DNA from: Bacillota bacterium
Lineage (GTDB): Bacteria; Bacillota; Clostridia; Lachnospirales; Cellulosilyticaceae
Reading direction: 5' to 3'
DNA length: 7,349 nt
Assembly: GCA_023412455.1 (NCBI GenBank)
Contig: JAEYNQ010000273.1
Span: 1-7,349, forward strand
The number at the start of each line of letters is the position of its first letter. Within the stretch, counting starts at the first letter, position 1. Under the pieces are notes generated by a model. That model was not told the DNA's origin. It did no database searches and saw only the letters and a list, made by a program, of their open reading frames with translations. The translations under genes and the position numbers were made by a program. Positions 1 to 5,451 of this stretch are shown here, one piece after another.

Positions 1-660
1 ACAGTAACAGCCAACTTTGCAATAAATGAATATACACTCACCTACACAGCAGGAGCAAACGGAACAATAACGGGAACAGCAACCCAGACGGTAAATAGTG
101 GAGCAAATGGCTCAGCCGTAACAGCAATACCAAATAGTGGCTACCGTTTTGTAAGCTGGAGTGATGGTGTAACAACACCTACAAGAACAGATAGTAATGT
201 AACAGGCAACATTACAGTAACAGCCAACTTTGCAATAAATGAATATACACTCACCTACATAGCAGGAGCAAACGGAACAATAACGGGAACAGCAACACAG
301 ACGGTAAATAGTGGAGCAAATGGTTCAGCCGTAACAGCAACACCAAATAGTGGCTATCGCTTTATAGGGTGGAGTGATGGTGTAACAACAGCTACAAGAA
401 CAGATAGTAATGTAACAGGCAACATTACAGTAACAGCAAGCTTTGCAAAAAATGAGTACACGCTCACCTATATAGCAGGAACGGGTGGAACAATAACGGG
501 AGCAGCAACACAAACAGTAAATAGTGGAGAAGATGGCTCTGCAATAACAGCAACATCTAATAGTGGTTATCGTTTTATAGGGTGGAGCGATGGTGTTACA
601 ACAGCTACAAGAACAGATCGTAATGTAACAGGCAACATCACAGTAACAGCAAGCTTTGGG
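1..660 (+). repeat. Tandem 213-bp repeats encoding 71-residue InlB-type units
   Basis: The string acagtaacagc recurs at 1, 214, 427 and 640, giving an exact 213-bp period (71 codons, frame preserved). In domain terms the units are about 31-243, 244-456 and 457-660. The first two differ at only about a dozen bases. The third is more diverged (for example AGTGGT for AGANGT, and EDGSAIT for ANGSAVT), which suggests recent duplication or gene conversion of the more N-terminal units. The array runs off the left edge, so the copy number is unknown. Confidence 0.93.
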
Positions 661-1959
661 ACGAATACAAATACTTCATCACCAACTACTTCAGTTACTC
701 CCCCTATTCCTACTATTGAAATAGTTATTAATGACCATAAAGTGACCTCAGTAACCTCAGAAATTAAAGAGGAGAACGGCAAAAAGACAACAACCATTAA
801 ACTACAGGATGAAAAGCTTACTGCCCAAATTAATAAAGAAGATACTGGCAGTACGATTAGGATCCCTGTAAATAACAACTCGAATACTGTAATAGGACAG
901 CTTAACGGCCAAGCTGCCAAGAACATCCAGGATAAAAATGTAACCCTTGAGATTAAGACCGAAAACGTTATTTATACCCTTCCTGCAGTGAATATTAATA
1001 TAGATAATGTTGCTAAAGAAATGGGCAGTCAGGTTCAGTTAAAAGATATTCAAGTAAGTATTAGTGTTTCAAATGCCTCAAATGAAACACTAACTGAGGT
1101 TGAAAACAGTGCGAGAAATAATAACTTCCAATTGGTAGTTAATCCTATTGATTTTGAAATAACTTGCACAAGCGGTAGCAAAACGGTTGAGGTATCTCAA
1201 TTTAACAATTACGTAGAGAGAACGGTGCTTTTGCCAGAGGGAATAGACCATAATAAAATAACGACAGGTGTAGTATTTAATAAGGACGGCACTTTCTCAC
1301 ATGTTCCTACAACAGTGCAATTTGTTAATGGAAAGTATTATGCTAAGATTAACAGTCTTACAAATAGCACCTATACGGTTATTTGGAATCCTGTAACATT
1401 TAAGGATGTAGAAAACCACTGGTCAAAGGATTATGTCAATGATGTGGGTTCAAGACTAATTGATGAGGGTGTGGGGAATGGAAATTTTGCCCCAAACAGA
1501 GCCATAACAAGAGCAGAATTTGCCTCAATGGTAGTAAAAGCACTAGGGCTGAAGGGAAATCATTTCTCTGATAAGTTTAGTGATGTACACAAAGGTGATT
1601 CCTATTATGATTCTATTTATACGGCCTATGAGTATGGCATACTAGCTGGTTATCCTAATGGAAATTTTGGACCACAAGACTTAATTACCAGAGAGCAAGC
1701 CATGACAATGCTTGCAAAAGCTATGGATATAGCAGGCATGAATGTAACAGTATCTGATACGGATGTAAGCAATCAACTTATGTTGTTTAAAGACTCAGAC
1801 AATATTTCGTTATATGCAAGACAGGCTGCTTCAATCTGTATAAAGAATGGTATTGTTGCAGGAGATAATAAAGGAATGCTTACTCCAAAAGATAACTTTA
1901 CAAGAGCAGAAAGTGCAACTGTTATTATTCAACTTTTGAAGAAGGCAAAATTAATCTAA
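1..1959 (+). CDS. SLH-domain surface protein with InlB-type repeats (3' part; start lies before the window)
   Basis: Frame 1 is open from the first base to the TAA at 1957-1959 (652 codons visible), so the true start is upstream; the GTG at 742 is internal. Residues 11 to about 220 are three tandem 71-residue units with the pattern YTLTY-AG-NG, SGYRF-GWSDGV and GNITVTA-F, matching the divergent InlB B-repeat (Flg_new_2) type. A Ser/Thr/Pro linker follows (about 221-240), then a middle region without a recognised fold. Just before the SLH repeats is a segment (VLLPEGID, DGTFSHVPTTV, KYYAKINSLTNSTY) that I have often seen upstream of SLH domains in Firmicutes. Three SLH domains end the protein (about residues 466-519, 526-582, 595-648), each with an ITRAE-like motif (ITRAEF, ITREQA, FTRAES). 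SLH triplets bind pyruvylated cell-wall polymer, so the protein is secreted and anchored on the outer surface. Its role (adhesin, S-layer associated or enzyme stalk) cannot be decided without the N-terminus. Confidence 0.92.
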   Translation, partial: TVTANFAINEYTLTYTAGANGTITGTATQTVNSGANGSAVTAIPNSGYRFVSWSDGVTTPTRTDSNVTGNITVTANFAINEYTLTYIAGANGTITGTATQTVNSGANGSAVTATPNSGYRFIGWSDGVTTATRTDSNVTGNITVTASFAKNEYTLTYIAGTGGTITGAATQTVNSGEDGSAITATSNSGYRFIGWSDGVTTATRTDRNVTGNITVTASFGTNTNTSSPTTSVTPPIPTIEIVINDHKVTSVTSEIKEENGKKTTTIKLQDEKLTAQINKEDTGSTIRIPVNNNSNTVIGQLNGQAAKNIQDKNVTLEIKTENVIYTLPAVNINIDNVAKEMGSQVQLKDIQVSISVSNASNETLTEVENSARNNNFQLVVNPIDFEITCTSGSKTVEVSQFNNYVERTVLLPEGIDHNKITTGVVFNKDGTFSHVPTTVQFVNGKYYAKINSLTNSTYTVIWNPVTFKDVENHWSKDYVNDVGSRLIDEGVGNGNFAPNRAITRAEFASMVVKALGLKGNHFSDKFSDVHKGDSYYDSIYTAYEYGILAGYPNGNFGPQDLITREQAMTMLAKAMDIAGMNVTVSDTDVSNQLMLFKDSDNISLYARQAASICIKNGIVAGDNKGMLTPKDNFTRAESATVIIQLLKKAKLI

Positions 1960-2040
1960 GATGTTAGTCATTAGCACCTGTAGAACGGTTAAAATTAGGC
2001 TTAGAAAAAATAAAGTGGCCTAATGAAAATGAAAGATAAG

Positions 2041-2080
2041 AAGACTGAAGCAATGGTTATTAACCAGCTTCAGTCTTTTT
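2041..2080 (+). terminator. Intrinsic terminator of the SLH protein gene
   Basis: A perfect 11-bp stem AAGACTGAAGC (2041-2051) / GCTTCAGTCTT (2067-2077) is topped by a further TGGT/ACCA pairing around a TATTA loop and followed by TTTTT ending at 2080. It lies 82 bases after the stop codon. A weaker 7-bp hairpin without a T-run (ATTAGGC 1994-2000 / GCCTAAT 2018-2024) precedes it. On the minus strand the same stem has only a broken T-rich tail. Confidence 0.85.
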
Positions 2081-2107
2081 ATCTAGATATAAATTTAATA
2101 GGCTTTG

Positions 2108-2305
2108 CTACTTCATCTTCTTTAGATTTTTACATAAGAAAAGCACTAAAAACAACATGAAGCTCAAGTAATTTTTGCTAAAGAGGAGGGGGGGTACCAA
2201 AAAGTCTACACGTGCTTCTTCTATCCAACGTATAGAATTGGAAGGATGGGTAATGCCCATCTTATCTGTTTCATCATATTGTACATAATGAATATAGGGT
2301 TTCAT
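2108..2305 (-). pseudogene. 5' remnant of a hotdog-fold acyl-CoA thioesterase (YbgC/4HBT type)
   Basis: The first 36 residues (2305 down to 2198) read like the N-terminus of YbgC/4-hydroxybenzoyl-CoA thioesterase family proteins: YDETDKMGITH, then SNSIRWIEEARVDFL. Full members are about 130-140 residues and hydrolyse acyl-CoA or acyl-ACP thioesters in the cytoplasm. Similarity stops at a run of seven G at 2188-2194. The remaining 29 residues are unrelated and hydrophobic, and the other two frames do not restore the family sequence. Within the recognisable part, the usual His-His-Ser-Asn-Tyr is Pro-Ser-Asn-Ser preceded by one His, which suggests loss of function. The start context is still good (GGGAG about 6 bases before the ATG). 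Further on, a different minus-strand frame ending with a stop at 2079-2081 reads EVAKPIKFISR, faintly like the C-terminal end of such enzymes, so an internal deletion is possible; this last point is weak. A functional short peptide seems unlikely. Confidence 0.7.
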
Positions 2306-2494
2306 AATAAACTCCCAATGAAATATAAACTTACTTTATAGGGCTATATAAGTCCATCATAAAGTCAAAGAAATTCTAGATAGTTTGTACAAAAGCAAGT
2401 GGAGAAATAAGAAGAAGTAGCCTTTTTCCGACAAAATGTTGTATAATAGTCTAAACAAGGTAAAAATTTTGAATGGATCCCTTTTCCATTTTTC

Positions 2495-2521
2495 TTGTCT
2501 TTCCAGTACTTTTATTATAAT
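2495..2521 (+). promoter_or_regulatory. Candidate sigma-A promoter for the ECF gene
   Basis: TTGTCT (2495-2500) and a perfect TATAAT (2516-2521) are separated by 15 bases, slightly short of the usual 17. Transcription would start near 2528 and give a leader of roughly 155 bases before the start codon. A second TATAAT at 2442-2447 lacks a good -35 box, so the assignment is tentative. Confidence 0.35.
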
Positions 2522-2531
2522 AACTCTACCC

Positions 2532-2639
2532 AAAAGTGGAAAGGCCTTTTAGTGTATAGGTGTAAAAACATAAAAGACATTGTCCAGCAGAGGAAAATAG
2601 CTAATTGGCCAAAAGAATGTACCAAATGCTTTCCGTTTT
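2532..2639 (+). promoter_or_regulatory. Putative structured 5' leader RNA of the ECF gene
   Basis: Two distant segments can close a domain of about 100 bases. AAAA (2532-2535) plus TGGAAAG (2537-2543) pairs with CTTTCCG (2629-2635) plus TTTT (2636-2639), 11 pairs with one bulged G. Nested inside, GGTGTA (2559-2564) can pair with TGTACC (2618-2623) using two G-U wobbles. A competing pairing is also possible: CTTTT 2546-2550 with AAAAG 2611-2615. ECF S-component genes are often under riboswitch control, but I recognise no known class here (not THF, preQ1, TPP, FMN or cobalamin by their signature motifs). AT-rich DNA can form such stems by chance. Confidence 0.3.
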
Positions 2640-2683
2640 AACAAAGAGGATGGTCTCATCAAACCAAAAAAGGAGAATCATGC

Positions 2684-3703
2684 ATGTTTAAAAATAAAAC
2701 ACAGCAACTTATAACGGCTAGTCTATTAGTGGCATTAGGTCTTATATTCCCTTATGTAACAGCTCATGCCTTTGGGATTCCTGGAAATATCCTACTACCT
2801 ATGCATATTTTTGTACTACTTATCGGACTATGGTGTGGTCCTTATTATGGGGTAGTGTGTGGGTTAATCATTCCTTTAATGAGTGCCTTATTAACAGGAA
2901 TGCCTCCTTTTTACCCGATGCTCCCTATTATGTTAGGGGAATTGGGAACATATGGTTTAATGAGTGGCATACTCCTTCACCAAACAAAACTAGGCAAGCA
3001 TAAGTTAGGGGTTTATTTAGCACTTGTTGGTGCCATGGTCAGTGGACGACTTGTTTATGGCCTTATCTTTTCACTCCTCTTTTTAATGAACCCTCAAATA
3101 AAGGCCCTTTCTGCAATGGCAGCCTTTGTAACAGGTTTACCAGGTATTATCTTACAACTTGTAATCATTCCTCCTCTAATGCGTGCCATAAGTCCATTAA
3201 TACAAGTAAGGCCAATCAAGCCATTACTAGAGGAGCAAGAGGATTTATTAGGGATGGCAAAGGAACTTATCAAGGAGGGTAAAGCTTCTTGTGTGGTCAT
3301 AAAAGAGCAGCAGATCCTGGAAATGCGCAATGGGCCAGGTATTCAGCCTGTTATAAGTCTTTATGAAGAAAAGATCTTAGAAAACGCTTTAGTGGTTGAT
3401 AAAATCATTGGAAAGGCTGCAGCTATGGTTTTGACCTTGGGGAAGGTCAAGGCTGTTTATGCTGAAACCATGAGTCAGGCGGCTAAAGCTTATTTGGAAA
3501 AACATCAAATACAAGTAGGATATGAACGGTGTATAGATGTGATTAACAATCGAGAGGGTAATGGCATTTGCCCTATGGAACGTGCAGTAATGGATCTAGA
3601 AGACCCTGGAGAAGCCCTAGAAGTCTTAAAAGAAACTTTAATTCTGCTTAGGAAAAAAAGAGCTCTAATGGATAGAAGCTATAAAAACAACGTAGCAAAT
3701 TAG
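2684..3703 (+). CDS. ECF transporter S component fused to a DUF1893 (TM1506-like) domain
   Basis: This 339-residue protein starts at an ATG 8 bases after AGGAG. Residues 1 to about 175 form a hydrophobic, multi-spanning domain typical of ECF S components of the PF12822 kind: NKTQQLITASLLVALGLIFP, LLPMHIFVLLIGLWCGPYYG and LTGMPPFYPMLPIM, with the cytoplasmic helix segment near MFELATYG-like GELGTYGLMSG. S components are membrane subunits that capture vitamins or precursors and work with a shared EcfT/EcfA1/EcfA2 module, not encoded here. Residues about 187-320 match DUF1893, named for Thermotoga TM1506: KEGKASCVVIKEQQILE, NALVVDKIIGKAAAMVL, KAVYAETMSQAA, NNREGNGICPMERAVMDLEDP. That family has a cytidine-deaminase-like fold, but no zinc triad (HAE plus PCxxC) is present; the nearest equivalent is the single C296-P-M-E. 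The substrate is unknown; the fused domain may sense or process it. The gene appears monocistronic, with a terminator after 3703. Confidence 0.85.
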   Translation: MFKNKTQQLITASLLVALGLIFPYVTAHAFGIPGNILLPMHIFVLLIGLWCGPYYGVVCGLIIPLMSALLTGMPPFYPMLPIMLGELGTYGLMSGILLHQTKLGKHKLGVYLALVGAMVSGRLVYGLIFSLLFLMNPQIKALSAMAAFVTGLPGIILQLVIIPPLMRAISPLIQVRPIKPLLEEQEDLLGMAKELIKEGKASCVVIKEQQILEMRNGPGIQPVISLYEEKILENALVVDKIIGKAAAMVLTLGKVKAVYAETMSQAAKAYLEKHQIQVGYERCIDVINNREGNGICPMERAVMDLEDPGEALEVLKETLILLRKKRALMDRSYKNNVAN

Positions 3704-3723
3704 GTGTTTTATTGTGAATTTAA

Positions 3724-3735
3724 GACAGCGCTGTC
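3724..3735. promoter_or_regulatory. Perfect 12-bp palindrome GACAGCGCTGTC
   Basis: A perfect inverted repeat sits between the convergent 3' ends of the ECF gene and the sigK fragment. With its flanks (3723-3736) it agrees at 11 of 14 positions with the CcpA cre pattern TGWAARCGYTWNCA, written from memory. Its place between gene ends argues against a conventional operator. It could be a roadblock site, a recombination-associated site, or chance. Confidence 0.3.
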
Positions 3736-3759
3736 AAAGGGGTTGTAAATAGCCCTTTT
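3736..3759 (+). terminator. Probable terminator of the ECF gene
   Basis: AAAGGG (3736-3741) pairs with CCCTTT (3753-3758), with an 11-base loop, and runs into TTTT then AATAATA. The stem is short and the T-run is only four bases, so strength is moderate. It begins 33 bases after the stop codon. The minus strand has the same stem but no T-run. Confidence 0.5.
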
Positions 3760-3790
3760 AATAATAGATAAGTTACATAAAGGGTTGCCG

Positions 3791-4108
3791 TTAGGTGAGG
3801 ATAGCATTTTCTATACACCTTGCTGCATAAGTGGCAAGTCGGGTACATTTACTAGGATCAAATGAAGTGATGCCTTTAATAAGACCTATTGTACCAATGG
3901 AGATAAGATCATCCATATCATTATTCACATTACTGTATTTTTTTACGATGTGTGCCACGAGTCGGAGATTACGTTCAATGAGTATGTTTTTGGCGTCTTC
4001 ATCTCCCAACTCATACCTTTCAAGGTAATATTTTTCCTCTTCTGGCGAGAGGGGCTGAGGGAAGGAAGAGATGCTACTAAAATATGAAAAGCAAAAAAGA
4101 GGAAGCAT
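3791..4108 (-). CDS. sigK: Sporulation sigma factor K, N-terminal half only (interrupted or truncated)
   Basis: The 105-residue product matches the N-terminal half of SigK, the late mother-cell sigma factor: FPQPLSPEEEKYYLERY, ARNILIERN-like KNILIERNLRLVAHIVKKYS, DDLISIGTIGLIKGI and TRLATYAARCIEN (sigma regions 1.2 to 2). The ATG at 4108 is preferred over the upstream in-frame GTG at 4126 because GGAGG lies 11 bases before it and the GTG overlaps that ribosome site. Full SigK is about 230-240 residues; here regions 3-4 (promoter -35 recognition) are absent. Similarity ends after N101 (AAT 3806-3808), followed by AILT and TAA where SigK proteins usually read EILM. B. subtilis and C. difficile skin elements split sigK at this point. 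The N-terminus is about 12 residues shorter than B. subtilis pro-SigK, so most of the pro-sequence is missing. C88 replaces the normally invariant Gly of KGTRLATYA, which may point to decay. Either a rearranging gene half or a remnant. Confidence 0.82.
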   Translation of the reverse strand: MLPLFCFSYFSSISSFPQPLSPEEEKYYLERYELGDEDAKNILIERNLRLVAHIVKKYSNVNNDMDDLISIGTIGLIKGITSFDPSKCTRLATYAARCIENAILT

Positions 4109-4143
4109 ATTAAGGCACACCTCCACAAAAAAGGGCTCATTAT

Positions 4144-4172
4144 TAGTGTATGAACCACTGTAAAAAATGGTG
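4144..4172 (-). promoter_or_regulatory. SigE/SigK-type sporulation promoter of sigK
   Basis: Read on the minus strand, CACC (4172-4169) is followed after 16 bases by CATACACTA (4152-4144). This fits the SigK consensus AC - 16 - CATAnnnTA, and the -10 also fits SigE (CATACAnT). No clear SigE -35 box is seen. In B. subtilis sigK is first transcribed by SigE and then by SigK itself. Transcription would begin some 30 bases before the ATG at 4108. Confidence 0.65.
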
Positions 4173-4270
4173 CCCGTACCTTTTAAAATAAAAATATATT
4201 CCTATTAATAAATAATTTATATTATTTTTCTAATGGGATTTATATAAAGAATAAGTAAAGGGGAAAAATT

Positions 4271-5389
4271 ATGAAAAAACTAGGTTTTGGTCTCATGCGT
4301 TTGCCTTTAAAAGAAAATTCACAAGACATTGATTTTCAACAGGTCTGTCAAATGGTAGATACTTTTCTGGAAAGAGGTTTTACTTATTTCGATACGGCCT
4401 ATATGTATCATGAAGGACAAAGTGAAAGGCTATTAAGAGAAGCATTAGTTAAACGTCATCCACGAGAAGCCTACACAGTAGCCACAAAGCTTCCTACCAT
4501 GTTTTTAAAAACGGAAGCCGATCAAGTCCGAATCTTTGATGAACAATTAGAAAAGTGTGGGGTTGATTATTTTGATTATTATTTATTACATAATTTAAAT
4601 GTAGACAATTATCAAGTGGCTACTAAGTTAAAAAGCTTTGACTTTGTTATGAACAAAAAAAGAGAAGGTCGAATTAAAAAGGTAGGCTTCTCTTTTCATG
4701 ACCGTCCAGAATTATTAGAAGAGATTTTAATAGCCCACCCTGAGGTAGAATTTGTGCAACTTCAAATTAATTATATAGATTGGGAAAATCCAAGTATCGC
4801 ATCCAGAAGATGCTATGAAATCGCTCAAAAATATCAGAAACCCGTTATCGTTATGGAACCTATAAAAGGAGGAACTTTGGCGGATGTGCCTGAGGAAGCC
4901 AAACGCATCTTTAAGGAATATGCCCCTCAGCGTTCCATTCCTTCTTGGGCTATTCGTTATGCAGCAAGTCTAGAGGGAGTAAGTATGGTATTAAGTGGCA
5001 TGTCTAATCAAGAACAGCTTTTGGATAATACAAGCTATATGCAAGCATTTGAACCCCTTACAACCAAAGAGCAGATAATTGTGGAAAAGGTCATTGAAAT
5101 TATTCAAGGGGCCACGGCTATCCCTTGTACAGCTTGTAGATACTGTACAGATGATTGTCCAAAACATATTGCCATTCCAACTTATTTTTCTCTTTATAAT
5201 ATGCAGAAGCTAACAAACTCTACAGGCTCTTCTTTGCAACATCTTTATTATTACAACTATACCCATGAGTACGGAAAGGCCTCTGATTGTATAGAATGTA
5301 AAAAATGTGAGAGACTATGCCCACAACATATTGAGATAACCAACTGTTTAAAGGATGTGGCTCAAATGTTCGAAAATGTGGATAAATAA
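4271..5389 (+). CDS. Aldo/keto reductase with C-terminal 2x[4Fe-4S] ferredoxin-like domain
   Basis: This 372-residue cytoplasmic oxidoreductase belongs to the COG1453 type of aldo/keto reductases. The start ATG follows AAAGGGG at 4257-4263 by 7 bases. Residues 1 to about 275 are the TIM-barrel domain with the full catalytic tetrad: D41 and Y46 in FDTAYMYHEGQSE, K73 in VATKLP, and H107 in YYLLHNLN. The KVGFSFHD, PVIVMEPIKGG and GMSNQEQ segments are typical of the NAD(P)H-binding barrel. The C-terminal domain has two CxxCxxCxxxCP motifs (C286, C289, C292, C296 and C340, C343, C346, C350), expected to hold two [4Fe-4S] clusters, so electrons could pass between a ferredoxin-like partner and the barrel. 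The physiological substrate is not known for most of this subfamily. It stands alone, divergent from the sigK fragment and convergent with the MocR gene. The region upstream (4180-4250) is very AT-rich and no confident promoter could be picked. Confidence 0.93.
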   Translation: MKKLGFGLMRLPLKENSQDIDFQQVCQMVDTFLERGFTYFDTAYMYHEGQSERLLREALVKRHPREAYTVATKLPTMFLKTEADQVRIFDEQLEKCGVDYFDYYLLHNLNVDNYQVATKLKSFDFVMNKKREGRIKKVGFSFHDRPELLEEILIAHPEVEFVQLQINYIDWENPSIASRRCYEIAQKYQKPVIVMEPIKGGTLADVPEEAKRIFKEYAPQRSIPSWAIRYAASLEGVSMVLSGMSNQEQLLDNTSYMQAFEPLTTKEQIIVEKVIEIIQGATAIPCTACRYCTDDCPKHIAIPTYFSLYNMQKLTNSTGSSLQHLYYYNYTHEYGKASDCIECKKCERLCPQHIEITNCLKDVAQMFENVDK

Positions 5390-5408
5390 GAAGTTTTTTG
5401 TAATAAAG

Positions 5409-5445
5409 AAAAAATATTTGCCCTATAGAATGTCATGTGAGGCAA
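5409..5445 (-). terminator. Probable terminator of the MocR-type regulator gene
   Basis: On the minus strand TTGCCT (5445-5440) pairs with GGGCAA (5423-5418), including one T-G wobble, around a 16-base loop. After ATA a run of six T follows (5414-5409). It starts 7 bases after the regulator's stop codon. The stem is short, so confidence is moderate. Confidence 0.45.
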
Positions 5446-5451
5446 GCCAAT

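Larger units (their letters stand above)
2306..2683. other. Long non-coding stretch upstream of the ECF gene
   Basis: I see no gene in these 378 bases. The part next to 2305 is the upstream region of the thioesterase remnant. Two TATAAT boxes face the ECF gene (2442-2447 and 2516-2521). Between them is a 6-bp hairpin followed by a short T-run (AATGGA 2472-2477 / TCCATT 2485-2490, T's to 2493), which could attenuate transcripts from the first box. The rest, from about 2528, is the putative structured leader described separately. AGGAG at 2671-2675 is the ribosome site for the gene at 2684. Confidence 0.6.

Noticed and set aside
742..744. GTG at 742 as the start of a separate 405-residue SLH protein
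   Set aside because: The frame is open without a stop back to base 1 and encodes the repeat units, so this GTG is an internal Val codon.
325..926. Minus-strand open frames opposite the surface protein gene (325-513 and 567-926)
   Set aside because: They are antisense to well-supported repeat and linker coding sequence, with Cys-rich or low-complexity products and no family resemblance.
2079..2130. C-terminal piece of the thioesterase (EVAKPIKFISR) in another frame
   Set aside because: Resemblance rests on a few residues and a stop codon lies just upstream; not strong enough for its own entry.
2442..2493. Small RNA from the TATAAT at 2442 ending at the hairpin 2472-2493
   Set aside because: No suitable -35 box and the hairpin has only six pairs; kept only as a remark on the intergenic region.
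4109..4126. GTG at 4126 as the sigK start
   Set aside because: It overlaps the GGAGG ribosome site, which serves the ATG at 4108, and the added residues are not typical of SigK.
3831..4158. Other frames over the sigK fragment (plus strand 3831-4028, minus strand 3943-4158)
   Set aside because: They overlap the SigK-matching frame, show no recognisable domain and lack convincing ribosome sites.
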